A stretch of 64,000 nucleotides of DNA from Medicago truncatula (lineage: Eukaryota > Streptophyta > Magnoliopsida > Fabales > Fabaceae): positions 880,501 to 944,500 of the forward strand of contig NC_053042.1 in assembly GCF_003473485.1 (NCBI RefSeq), written 5' to 3'. Below, piece by piece: positions 1 through 11,274 of the stretch. Numbering within the stretch: the stretch's first letter is position 1; each line of letters starts with the position of its first letter. Under the pieces are notes generated by a model that saw nothing but the letters and a program-made list of their open reading frames with translations, ran no database searches and was not told the DNA's origin. Made by a program: the position numbers and the translations under genes.

Positions 1-338
1 TGCGTTTGATTTGCTAAAAAATGAAGGACAGGACAGAACAACTCTAGTTGTCCAGTGTTTGATTTGTAAAACTGTTTCAGGTACAGGACAAACTAGAGGC
101 AAGGGACAGGACAAAAACTCATATTTTTGTCCCTCACCAAACCACAGCACAACTTTTTGTCCCACGTACAAGTTGTCTAAAATACCAAAATAGCATTTTG
201 TCCCTCAAAAATCGTATAAAACAAAAAATTACTCAATGCCATAAAAAATTTGTCCTGTGCTGTTCTGCCTTGTGTTGTACTGTTCTATCTTGTACTGTTC
301 TGTCCAGTACTTGCTGTTTTGCAAACCAAACACACCCT
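1..338. repeat. MITE, PIF/Harbinger-like, left end cut by window
   Basis: The two ends are imperfect inverted repeats: the window opens with TGCGTTTGATTTGC and the element closes near 338 with GCAAACCAAACACACCC, followed by TTA. The interior is rich in 'ggacaggacaaa' and 'tgtcctgt' blocks in both orientations. The same element, complete, lies at 27353-27632, so this is a dispersed family with at least two copies here. The small size, lack of coding capacity and the 3-bp TAA target site of the second copy suggest a Tourist/PIF-Harbinger MITE. The first few bases lie outside the window. Confidence 0.7.
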
Positions 339-826
339 TACTCTATTAATATTTCAAAATAGTCCTTGTCTTTGTCAAATGTTTCTCAATTGGATCTTTG
401 TCTCTATGTTTTTGTCACATGATGAGACACTTAATTGAGAAACTTCTGACAAAGACAAATATTATTTTGAAATATTATCAAAAGTTTCTCAATTAAATAT
501 TTGTCTCCATGTTGTTTTTGTCACACGAAGAGAGATTTAATAGAAAAACTTTTGATAAAAATAAAGACTATTTTAAAATACGAGTTAAATATGTTTTGGT
601 CCCTATAAATATATCAACTTTTCGTTTTAGTCCCTCTAAAATATTTTAACTTTTAGTCCCCCAAAAGTTTTTCATCTTTATTTTTGGTCCCTACTTTAAG
701 ATAAACTCATGTAGAATTCATATTTTTAGATAAAATTTTGCATAAAAGTTTATAATATTATAAGAATCTCAATTTTTTTTTAATAAAATATGAATTTTTA
801 TATTTTTGGCGGTTAAAAATTCATAT
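339..826. other. Intergenic, with fragment of a foldback repeat
   Basis: No gene is seen. Bases 585-705 contain repeated 'ttggtccct / tagtccct' blocks typical of one arm of the GGCTTAA-type Mutator MITEs seen intact at 21726-22020 and 60273-60528. Bases 355-560 contain two imperfect copies of a segment with 'tttctcaatt' and 'tttgtcacat/ac'. Confidence 0.5.
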
Positions 827-1512
827 TTAATTTATGTTTTCCATCGCATAAAAGAATCTTGAATTTTGTTCTTGCATAAGCGTAAAACACTCCAACATTG
901 CATTTGCATCTCCTGATTTCAAAGTCAAACGACGATCCTTATCTAAAAGATTTATAATATCTTTTTCCGAGCAACCAACTTTCTCATACCCTCCGTGTTG
1001 TTTCGCAAGTGTGGCAAAAATTTTGCTTGGTCTCACACCAATATGTTGCAAAGTTTCAATACATTGCTTTTGAGCTTGATTGATTCTTCTATGGCAAAGA
1101 AAATAATGCGCATATGCTGGAAAAAGATCATGATTGTGATCTTTGATGAAGTCATGGATCACCCATCTGTCACTTTTGATATGTAAGGCAGCCCCACATT
1201 CCACCTTCAAACAAGGACGTGGATTTTGTGTCGTTGATTCTCGTTTTTTTACCATGTCTCGGGCAAGCATATTTCACATCAATAAATTGTTTAAAAATTT
1301 TCAAACGACGACTACTTTTAGTGCATACACCTAATCCAACACATTTAGCATATCGAGCATAGAAAGAATAAGCATCTTCTTGTGACTCAAATTCCATTCC
1401 AATGTAAGGTTCTTCATAGTTCTTAACCTCTAAATCAGCAACATATGATTCACTGTTGACAGGCTCATTGGCAACACACTCTTCATTTTCATCGATAGGT
1501 TCTATTAGTTTG
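827..1512 (-). pseudogene. FAR1-related (FRS/FHY3-like) DNA-binding domain remnant
   Basis: Read on the minus strand from about 1512, an acidic leader precedes GMEFESQEDAYSFYARYA, the start of a FAR1 DNA-binding domain (a WRKY-GCM1-type C2H2 fold derived from Mutator transposases). The expected Cys residues (in YACPRHG, in PCLKVECGA) and the HNH motif are present, and a stretch with KQCIETLQHIGVRPSKIF follows. The reading frame shifts at a run of seven T at about 1244-1250: the upstream frame continues as RINDTKS while the true continuation KRESTTQNPRPC is in another frame. The gene also stops at 827, before the MULE transposase domain and SWIM zinc finger that follow in full-length FHY3/FRS proteins. 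No start codon is certain; a first exon may lie upstream. The call is a truncated, frameshifted copy, though a base-calling error at the homopolymer could fake the shift. Confidence 0.8.
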
Positions 1513-1827
1513 TAATATATGTATAAAAGAAGTAACAGTTAATTGATCATTACACACCCAAAAAAAAAAAAAAATTAAATAGGATGTTCTGATACCACTC
1601 TAGAAAATTAGATGTTTGATACTACAAAAGACAATTTTTTCTCAAGACACAAATTTTGGTGGTTTACTCCAAAAAGGCAAAAAGTAGTTAACATTCCAAA
1701 CCGCGAGCGAAATCCTATACTGTTCTGTTCTAAGTAGACAGACACTAGAAAGTAATCGAAAAGCGTAACGCTTCTTTTTCAACCTCACATTGATTCATTC
1801 ATTCATTCCCAATAAAAAAAACGAAGA
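1513..1827. promoter_or_regulatory. Upstream region of the rhomboid gene
   Basis: This AT-rich spacer separates the FRS remnant (-) and the rhomboid gene (+), so it would hold the rhomboid promoter and 5'UTR. No TATA box can be assigned with confidence. A poly-A run lies at about 1560-1574. Confidence 0.3.
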
Positions 1828-4596
1828 ATGGCACAAGTTGCAGTTGCAACCTTCAAATTCAACAACTCATTTTACAAACCCATTCACCATTTTCGCACCC
1901 CCTCTTTCTCCTCTGTACCTCCCACCTTCAGCATCAAAAACTTTCCCAATATCACATACCCATGTCTTTCTCATCATTCCCTCTTCAACCTTCCTTCACC
2001 TTCTCTCACTCTATGCAACAACAACAACAACAAGTCTGGTATGTTACTCCTTTGTGTTGGTTGAGGCATTTTCTCGAACACCTTGCTTGCGTGTTGTGCA
2101 AGACTCAAAAAAATAACTTTAGTCGTTTATTTGATATCTGATTATTATTTTGGATTGTTTGTTTGGTTGGCTAGATATGATATCGCAGTTGGAAGTGGCG
2201 AAACCGGAGCTGAACAAGAGGGAACCGGTGAAACGAGTTAATGGGATATTCTGGATCATACTTCTTAACATTGGTATATTCGTTGCCGACCATTTCTTTC
2301 AGGTACATTGCATATACACGACCTTGTTTCATTATTCAGCCTAGTAAATAACATTTGATATTTGTTCATGCTTGTTTATGGGATTTTTCCTGTTTACATA
2401 TGCCACACCACATATGTATAATTATAATTTGAGTGAATTGTCTTATTACCTTTGAAATTGTAGGGGTTGGATTATTTAATCTTTGAAATTAACGAAATTG
2501 CATGAAATTAAAAATCCTCGATTGATTTGTCAGTTAATGAAATTAAAAATCCTTGATTGCATTAGTCCGTTTACAACAATTTCAGACACAGCTGACCTAA
2601 AAGGACTAATGTGATCAAGGATTTTCAATTATGGTTTATTTTAGAATTTTGTTAACTCCAAGAACTATATCGTTCAGTTCTTATAATTTTAGGGACTCAA
2701 GTTGTCATTCACTGTTATTCAGTACCGACGCTTCTAATTGAATGCATGTCTGACATCGATATGACACAGACACATGGTTAATTTCAATCAATTCCATTTT
2801 TTTGTATTATTACCGGTGTATACGTTTCAATGTCTTGTCTAGTGTCTGTGTTTGTATTAGTGCTTCCTAGTTTAGACCATCCAAGTAACCCTAATTCTTC
2901 TAGACTCACTTTTGAACTATGATAATTGCCTACAAAATTCAATTATTTCAAAATCAATACATGGAAGTCTAAATCAAGCTAACCCTAGTATGAACTCAGA
3001 AATGCTTTTGTTCCCATTTCTGGATTTCTTTATGATGAATGGTTTTCCGTCATTTCTTCTATAGGTTGGTGGCATCAAGGCATTGTACTTATTTCACAGC
3101 AGGCCTGATTGGTTCCAGTTTCTCACAGCAACATTTTGTCATGCTAATTGGTGAGTTCACTCTTCTTTCATTTCAATTTTATGTGATTGTGTTTGTTATA
3201 TCGTGTTTTTATTTATTTAAGAATTTGCATTCCACGGGAACAAGATCGCATGCTTTTATCCATTTTCTATTTCTGGGTTTGTGAACTATTTTCTCATTGT
3301 CTCAATCTATAATCTGACTAATGCTCTAACTTGTACAGGAAACATCTTTCTAGCAACCTTTTCTTCTTATACATATTTGGTAAGGCTGTGATACGGTCAC
3401 TCTTCTTTCTGGGATGTGACTTGTCATCAGATTGAAGCATGAACGTTTGTTATTTCGTTGCTTTCGCAACAGGAAAGCTTGTTGAAGAAGAGGGAGGAAG
3501 CTTTGCTTTGTGGCTTTCTTACATTCTTACTGGTGTTGGAGCAAACCTTGTTTCCTGGCTGATTTTACCGAGAAACACTGTCTCAGTTGGAGCTTCTGGT
3601 GCTGTTTTTGGGTTATTTACTATCAGCGTCCTTGTAAAGGTACATGGAATTGTATTCAGAAAATTTATTGTTCTTTTGTTTCCAGTTTGTTTTTCCAAGT
3701 TCTTACACTTTGGTTGAACTTGATCTAGATGTCATGGGATTGGAGGAAGATCCTTGAAGTGCTTATATTGGGTCAGTTTGTTGTAGAGAAGGTGAGCATA
3801 AGCAACACTTTTTTTTCTTTTCTCTTTTTTCCGTTTTGCTCTGTAAAACAACTCTAAATGATTGCAGAACTTTGCAAAAGTTACTATAATGAAAATATCA
3901 TGATTTGCATCTCTTAAAGATATATATTGAAATTCTGATCCTGTAAATTTCACGAGTGTGCTTTGGCTGTAAAAGTGTAATTATAATTATTTTTTATAAT
4001 CTTGCAGTCATAATCATTGAATTAAAACTCAATGATTGAGACTGCGATAAAATACATGCAGGTGTATAACAAACTACAAAACAGTTAGAACTTTGAGCTT
4101 AACTGTTGATTTTTTCAGTTAATGGTCATAAGTTATAACTTTGCACACAAATTAACCTCTAAAGTGCACCCTTCACATGTGTCAAATATGTAACATTATG
4201 TTTTTTGTTTTTGTATGTTTGTCTAGTATCATGACGTGTCTTGCTTGACTCATGCTGCGAATGGCTTGCAATATATCTCTTTCATTTTTATACTGATCAC
4301 TTAATCTAATGATTTACTTGTTTGAAGAGATAAAAAAGCTCATGTTTCGGTCTTGTTATTTGGGGGGTATGCTTGAACAACTAGGAGCATCAGAGTGTCA
4401 TTTATAATTGATCTGTTATTTGCGAGTGTAATAGGTCATGGAAGCAGCTCAAGCTTCAACATCTTTACCAGGAACCTTTCGTGGAGGCTACGCATTGCAA
4501 AATGTCAACCATATTGCACACCTTTCTGGTGCTCTTGTTGGTGTGCTCTTGGTTTGGCTTCTTAGCAAAGTTCCTTCTGATTCTTCAGACCGATAA
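1828..4596 (+). CDS. RBL11: Rhomboid-like intramembrane serine protease, chloroplast (RBL11 type)
   Basis: Seven exons are proposed: 1828-2038, 2175-2302, 3065-3150, 3339-3379, 3473-3639, 3729-3791 and 4435-4596. They join in phase to 285 residues. Rhomboids cleave transmembrane substrates within the membrane; Arabidopsis RBL11 is located in the chloroplast envelope. The first ~70 residues are Ser/Thr/Asn-rich and poor in acidic residues, as in a transit peptide, and are encoded by exon 1. Six hydrophobic segments follow. The catalytic Ser is in GASGA (Ser197) and the His is in NHIAHLSGA (His261). The oxyanion residues of the H-x4-H-x3-N pattern are His139, His144 and Asn148, so the active site looks complete. 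All introns are GT-AG. The next gene is a PPR gene in convergent orientation; from memory Arabidopsis also has a rhomboid-related gene (At5g25640) beside At5g25630, so the pair may be old. The RBL11 assignment rests on remembered similarity; RBL10 is the alternative. Confidence 0.9.
2715..2885. repeat. Dispersed 'accgacac' foldback repeat, copy 1 (rhomboid intron 2)
   Basis: This segment carries the 'agtaccgacgcttctaattgaa' start and the 'gtgtctgtgt' close of a repeat family also recognisable at about 17180-17330, 19745-19790 and 23790-24005. The arms are partly complementary. It lies wholly inside rhomboid intron 2 (2303-3064) and is probably a decayed MITE. Confidence 0.45.
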
Positions 4597-6230
4597 TCCA
4601 CTCTGAAATGGATAAATGATCGCAACTATTTACGGAAGAGAATGATGCTGCTTATATAAATTTTATACCATGTAATTGTATATTTAACAACGAGATGTAA
4701 TCATCTGAGATGAGGTTCATTTGTGCAACTACATGTAAATGTAGATGTAATATTTTGTAGAAATAGCATTTACTCATCCCAACCAACATACAGGTAGATA
4801 ATGTGGTCCATTTGACAAAAGTTTCATATCCGAGTGTTGTTTATGGAAAAACATTAGTCGGATGATTTCAACCTCTTAAATGAATTTTGCATCTCAAGAT
4901 TAGTCATCTCGCTTTTAGCAGGAAATCTTCTGGGGCAAGTTCTCTGATCCGGGGCAATTTCAAAGAGCAAATTGTGTCTTAATCAATTATAAAAGCAACA
5001 ATAATTTGATTGATATAATTCATATGCTTTAACTTATCTATTGTGATTATATCTTTTGTACTTATCACCACTGGAAAAGTACAACCGGCTTATTATTTGA
5101 ATACTCATCTCTATCCTGGGTTTTCAGATGTCAAGAAGTTGAACCCCAAGGGGGATGCGATTCTATTTTTGCAAGTTCAAGTTTTTAGTAGTTTCCTTAG
5201 AGTGATGTACATGTAATTTATAAATGCTCAATAAACTTAGAGACTTTCTTTACCTTGAACTGTGTCATCCCTTTTTTATACAAGATACAAATTTCAACAA
5301 TTTATGAAAATAGTTCTGCGGATAGATCATAATCAAATAAAATTAAGGTCTGTCTATTTGATTGGAAAAGAACTTAGGAAAATAATTATTATTTTAAACT
5401 TTAGTTGATTGGTTCAATTTTTAGAGAGGAGAATTATAAAGTGACCTTAAACATCAAATTGTAAGAAAAGTCAATTTACACTTTTCCTCCATTGAACAAA
5501 ATACAACATTGTGGCTTCTCTTCCTCCTACTTGAACCAAACACAACATTCATAAGATTGATCTCCTTTCCTCATGTGTTATCAATGGCGGACGACAGAAT
5601 GTACCATTGTGGCCTATGGCGACCCCATGCCAGGACCCCTTTTACAAATTGCCCGAGGCGGTTGGCCAAAAACATGCAACACCATGGCCAGCATTTAACA
5701 ACTTTATTCTACTCCCTCGATTAAAATATCTCGCCTCCCCCATTGGTTGAACCAAACATACCATAATGTTACCGAAAAGAGTAACATTTTTCATTTCACA
5801 ATTATGTATTCTATGGTTAATAGCTAAGAAACTTAAAAGGAAGATGGCTTAATGGAATATTATGCACTATGTAGAAAAAGTTTCATTCTATGTTTTTCAC
5901 CTAAATATTTAAGCTATATATAGAATCAGAAGGAATGGATGGCCAAGGGAGGTGAATCTTGATTCATCCAACAAAGAATAAAGTTAAAACCAATCTCAGT
6001 AGTTAATGGATTTTAGTATATCCATGTTTTATTCAAGTAATTTCTTGGTTAGCGAGGAAAGAAAAACAGTAACGTAACAACTAGAGATATTAAAAGTTGC
6101 AAAGAATAGAATACAAGTCCTTTCCCTTTTTTATTACACGAAAATGTAAGGAGTAATAAGGTGAACAAAAAATTAAAAGTTTTTGTTGGTTACTCCAAAA
6201 GTGATTCCACACTTCACCTCTCAAACCCTT
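4597..6230. other. Convergent intergenic region with 3'UTRs
   Basis: This is the spacer between the rhomboid stop codon and the PPR stop codon. The first ~150 bases are probably the rhomboid 3'UTR. Bases 5347-5765 begin with 'ggtctgtctatttgattgg' and end with 'ttggttgaaccaaacatacc', which resembles a decayed MITE with inverted ends. No coding sequence is convincing. Confidence 0.4.
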
Positions 6231-9200
6231 TTAGTTTAAGAATACTGGTGTGCAGGAATTTGTAAGTTGGTATGTACCACGCTGACCTTGAAACCGTTTA
6301 TGACACATGACGGAAAATCCTTCAACAAATCTACAGGTACGAGAATGACACTTGAATTTTGTCGAGATCAATGTAGTCACCAAATCAGCATCTCTTGGGA
6401 GCCTACTATTTCTTCTAGCTCCCAAAGCTGTGCCTTTTTTATCAGTGGAACCTACAGATGATGGGAGGCACTGTAAGAGACTGCTTAAAGGAGCAATATG
6501 TGGCTTTTGGTAAATTCTCTCAGAGGTTGTAGCTACGTTTCCATCTTCATCTATTGAATTGATCCTTTGTTTGGCTCTTGAAATACTCCGTAATCTAATA
6601 GCTTCTTCTGTTAATCCAGCAAAGCGCCAAGCTTTTGAAACAAGCAAGAATGTGGACTTCTTAGGGTGAACATGAAACTCTTCCATTAATTGGAGTATTT
6701 CTTCTGATTTCCATGGCTGATCTGCTTTTGCATATCCCCAAATAAGGGCCTCAAAAGTCCTCAAATTTGGAGAAACCCCTAATTCGCACATCTTGTCAAA
6801 GATCTTGATAGCATTGTCCATTCTGCCAGAACTGCCCCATCCACTTATGACATTTGTAAATGTAACAACATTTGGACGGACACCGGACTCAATCATGTCG
6901 CCTAGCAGTTCTTCGGCTTTCTCTGTTTCCATTGATCTCACATAACCTTTAACAAGAATACTATAAGCATGCACATCTGGCTTTACACCAGATTGCAACA
7001 TGTTGTCGAAAATTTGCTTGCATTTATCCTGGAATCCAGCTTGGCTCCATGCATTCATTATAGTGCTGTATGTTACCACATCTGGTTGGATTTGAAATTC
7101 TTTCATCAATCTCAAAACCTATATACAGAAGGATTTTCACCATAAGTTACAAGGTGGAACACATACATTTCAGAAATAAAACTAAATAAACTGCTATTCA
7201 CTATGCTGAGCAAACCAAAGGAGTGGTGACTTGGTTTTTTCCTTCTTGAGCAAAAGTATTAGAAAACTGCATGACATTTGGCACACTAATTTGACAAACA
7301 CTTAACTAGAATAAGAAGATTCAAAAACCAAAGGCATTGAGCAATAAATCCAAATTATTTAACATACTTTAGATGGTTAAAAAAATGACAAACCAAATCA
7401 CATGATTCTAAAATTGTTAAATCAAGAAGCATCGTGACAAGACTAAGAAGATGGAAACATGTTTATAATTGGAAATATGTATAATAAGCTTGCAAGTGGT
7501 AAATTCTAGGAAAGTCCTACATATAGAGTACTACTTTACCATTTTCTTTCACTGTCGCTTTATATGCTTTACTGAATATTTATAATAATATGAATGTCAA
7601 GAGGTTATGAATTAAAAAGGTTCCATTGATCCTATGTTGAATCCATCTAAAACTACAATCAATACTACGACGGACCTTTTGTTCATTAACAGATCCAGAG
7701 CAAGTTTAACAAGAAAAAAGTTTAAGCATAGGTTCAAGATTACCTCATCAACACCATCTCTATCCATCCTATCCACAAAACCATTAATGAGGACATTAAA
7801 CACAAGAAGATTAGGCTTAAACCCCAAATCCTTTATTCTGTAAACGAACTGTAGGGCTTCCTTAATTTGACCTTCTTTGTAATATCCATTTACGATGACG
7901 GTAAAAGTTCTCTCATTTGGTTCCAAACCTTTCCTCTGCATCTCTAAAATCATTGCTTCAGCCTCAGCAGTTTCACTATTAAGAACATAACCGATTGCCA
8001 TTGTGTTGAAAGTTACAGAATCAGGTAGCATTCCAGAAGCAGGCATCTTACACACAATGTTCCATGCCTCAGACATGTTCCCCGATTGACACAATGCTTT
8101 GATAAGCATATTGTATGTCTGAAGATCGGGTTTCGAATTTCCATCAGTTAACATAAGGTCTAGCAACTTCATTGCTTCACCAGACTTACCTACAATACCA
8201 TAGCCTTTTATCAAGTTGCTATAAGTGCCAGTGGAAGGTCTGAATCCACTTTCTTTCATCTTCTGAACAGTTTTTTTTGCATCTTCCATGTTCCCGGATT
8301 CAGCAAATGCATTTATAACAGCATTGTAAAATATTGAGTTAGTCTTCATTTGTTTTTCTTCCACTTGCGAGACAAGGGAATGTATAGATTTGAAGCACTT
8401 CTGCATGGTCAAAGCATGTAACAAAGACGTGTATGTTATTAAAGATGGCTGATGCCCTTCTTCAATCAACTTTTTGAAAATCACATTAGCTGCCTGTGGT
8501 TTTCCACATACAATCAGAATATTCAATAATTTTGTTCTTGAGCATACAACTCCACAAGTCTTTTTACAAATGCAGAAAGTGCAGGTGAGTTTACTTCCTG
8601 AATATTCATCCTTCGCAATTCTATTCATTTGATTCTTGCTGTAAGAATGACTCCCCTATCAAATTACATGCCAAAGGACATTCAGCTTTAAGCAGTGCAA
8701 ACTTTCCCAGAACTTCAAGGAGACTAGATTTAGATAGATTTTATATAACAATAGGCATACAATGCAATTAATAAAAAAAAAGCAAATGTTAAGGTCTAGC
8801 TTCAGTTGTTAAAACAGATGGAATTATCAGGGTATCCAATTGTTATCAGCAAGTAATGATTTCCAAAGGATATAAAGAATTAAATAACATCATAAGATTT
8901 TTTCATCATATATGAGGTCAGTAACTTTGCATCCATTTTCTAAAGCCAAATCATCGCAAAAGCCTAAAATGTTTAGAAATTTTTAATTCAAACATAACAA
9001 TAATGATTAGTTGAATATCCAATAAAATAGATTGAATATGTACACTAAGCAGGGTCTGTAATGTTAAAGAAAATGGCAATACTGCAATAGTATGATACAG
9101 CAACAACAACCGAGCCTTATCCCACTAAGTGGGGTCGGCTACATACATGGATGAAACTCCGCCATAACGTTCTATCATATATCATGTCCCTATCCAACTC

Positions 9201-9665
9201 ACTAATCTCTAGATCCTTCTTAATAGTTTCTCGTATAGATTTTTTAGGTCTTCCTCTGCCTCTAGTGATTTGACTAATCTTCATCTGGTAAACTCTCCTT
9301 ACTACATAATCTTCATGTTATCTCTCTACATGCCTAAACCACCTAAGCCGAATTTCTAGTTTCAACCATCTTTCTACGATAGGAGCTACCCCAACTCTCA
9401 AATAATGTCATTTTTAATTCTATCATGTCTAGTCTTACGAGACTTCTAATGTAACATCCTCATATATCTTTTTATGAACAAAAATCAGTGAAGCAGTAAA
9501 ATAAAAGCACTAATATGATCATTGATTCATTATCATAAGTTCATATTAAAGTACCTTGCCAGTTACTAATTGAAATGACCCTTTTCCTCTCTCCATGTTG
9601 GCATTTCCTGATTGATTTCTTCTGCTAGTTCCAGAAACAGTATCATCATTCTCAGGTTTCACCAT
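6231..9665 (-). CDS. P-class pentatricopeptide repeat protein, At5g25630 type
   Basis: Three exons are proposed on the minus strand: 9665-9555, 8559-7744 and 7118-6231, which join in phase to 604 residues. PPR proteins bind RNA one base per repeat and usually act in mitochondria or chloroplasts. About twelve repeats of ~35 residues are visible from residue ~38 to ~450, most ending in KPD, RPN or EPN before a new helix pair; the last intron cuts repeat 8 just after MDRDGVDE. No E, DYW or SMR domain follows. The tail instead contains CHSRTCRFVEG, VMCHKRFQGQ and SCTPVFLN, a Cys-containing C-terminus I recall from At5g25630 and its relatives. The first exon is short and polar and does not look like a strong organelle presequence. 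A 'ttggtttgtttcatag' acceptor just upstream of the ATG suggests an intron in the 5'UTR or an extra first exon. The exon 2 acceptor at 8560 is the weakest junction. Intron 1 carries a LINE fragment. Confidence 0.85.
9105..9470 (-). mobile_element. RTE-type LINE 3' end, degenerate
   Basis: The minus strand reads RLRWFRHVER, then ISQITRGRGRPKKSIRETIK and DLEISELDRDMIYDRTLWRS, followed by the nucleotide tail CCGACCCCACTTAGTGGGAT and 'aaggctcggttgttgttg'. This is the C-terminal end of plant RTE-clade LINE reverse-transcriptase polyproteins and their characteristic 3' tail. It has an internal stop and no upstream RT, so it is a 5'-truncated, inactive copy. It lies in intron 1 of the PPR gene in the same orientation as that gene. 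A second, much shorter tail copy is at 26611-26640. Confidence 0.85.
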
Positions 9666-10298
9666 ATTCTTCCTCAATTGCTTAACTATGAAACAAACCA
9701 ATGAAAGATTGAGTATATTAGTAGAAAGTTAAACACGAATACAATTTTCTGATGTTATAATTCAAAACATGGTTCATATTGCATAATTTAAAATTGGATA
9801 AAATGAACCATTGAAAAAAGAAACAGAACGCATAACTAAAATATCAATCCAAAAACCTTTGATAACTCCAGAGAGTGCTGAAAATGCAGAGTGAGTGAAG
9901 TTTAAGAATGGATGGCGTGGTAATATATCCGGAGAAAGAAAACAAAATAGAAAAAGATAAGGAGTCAAATGAAAAGGTTCAAGTTTCAAATATCACTCTT
10001 TTTTTTCTTTTCTTTTTTGTTAATTTTGAATATGCGTCCTTGAAAAAAAAAAATATAGATTATTTTTACTAAATCACTCAAGTCCTTCTGGGTTGTGGTT
10101 CAAACTCCAGCCACCACAAAAAAAAAACCGTAATTAAGATCTTTGACTTTGATAGACGCCTCAAAATATTCTTATGACTTAAGAATTTTGAAGGTGCTCT
10201 AAAACTAATTTTCAAGTCAATGGTGAAACATTTAATTTATTTTTTTTATCATAGTTAGGCTACCTTTTAAATGAACGATTTTAAAATTTAAACTCATA

Positions 10299-10330
<32 letters not shown>

Positions 10331-11270
10331 CATGGACTACCTTATAAATTAATGACTCAAAAAATCAAACTTGAATTCTTTTTCGAGAAAGAGTCAAATT
10401 ATCAACTCTTCCAAAATCATCTTAATTTGAAAAATAGTTTTTACTGTGTGAAGAAGTGAATCATCACCTTTTTAATGTCCTTCAAAAAAAAATATACCTT
10501 TCAATTTGACATGTTAAGGGTTCTTTTTAATCACTTATTCTAAGAAAATGATTTTTTTATAAGATAGTTTCATTGAAATATTTTATAACTAAGTTCAATA
10601 ATTTTTTTATAAAATACTTTCATTTAAATCTTCTTCATAGGTTAAACTCTTACTCTTCAGCACTTCACTGATATACTAAAGTATCTCATTTTTTGTCACC
10701 ACTCCTTGCATCATAGACATACCTAAAGCTGAACGTAAAATTGGACAGATCAATGTGGTTTTAAATGAAGTTCATATGTTAGCATGTTGTGGTGTGTTTA
10801 GATTTCTCTTAAACAAGTTGTTTTAATGTTAATATCTGAAGCTTATTTTGGTCACTTAAGTTTTATTGTTAGCCTTTTGAGCTTGGAAGTGATAAAGATG
10901 AAAACTGGTTGATTTAATTTGGATTAAGTCATTATGCTTGGAAAATATAATGATGTTAAATGTCTTTGAATATATTTGAAGTACACATAAAAGGCTTGTA
11001 CTAAGTAATGTTGCATGATTTGATTAGAAGCATGAACCTCCAAAGAATAATAGTCCTACGATGATTGTGTTGAAAAACCCCTACGACAAAATGATATCAA
11101 GATGGCATTAAATCATGTTGCAGCGTCCTAAGCGCATTGTAAACAGATTTTATAACTAAGTTGTACCCTATATTATTTCTTGCATATTTCAAATAAATTT
11201 TACTTTTAACTAGCAACCAAAAATGTTGATCTTTATTCAAATATTTAGAAATATTTTGAACTTAGTGTTA
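9666..11270. other. Upstream region of the PPR gene; AT-rich intergenic
   Basis: This contains the presumed PPR promoter and 5'UTR (roughly 9666-9990), a TA-dinucleotide run near 10290-10320 and AT-rich sequence with no credible coding region. An open frame on the minus strand at 9774-9989 is hydrophobic but has no recognisable homology and probably lies in the 5' leader. Confidence 0.4.
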
Positions 11271-11274
11271 AGAG

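Noticed and set aside
995..1334. Plus-strand open frames over the FAR1-like remnant
   Set aside because: They are antisense to the recognisable FAR1 domain and resemble no known protein.
1790..2116. 108-codon open frame overlapping rhomboid exon 1
   Set aside because: It is a shifted frame starting at a TTG; the in-frame ATG at 1828 continues across six introns into a complete rhomboid.
7634..7843. Plus-strand open frame over PPR exon 2
   Set aside because: Antisense shadow of PPR repeats.
9774..9989. Hydrophobic minus-strand open frame upstream of the PPR gene
   Set aside because: No homology, not in phase with the PPR start through any clear splice; more likely 5' leader or intron.
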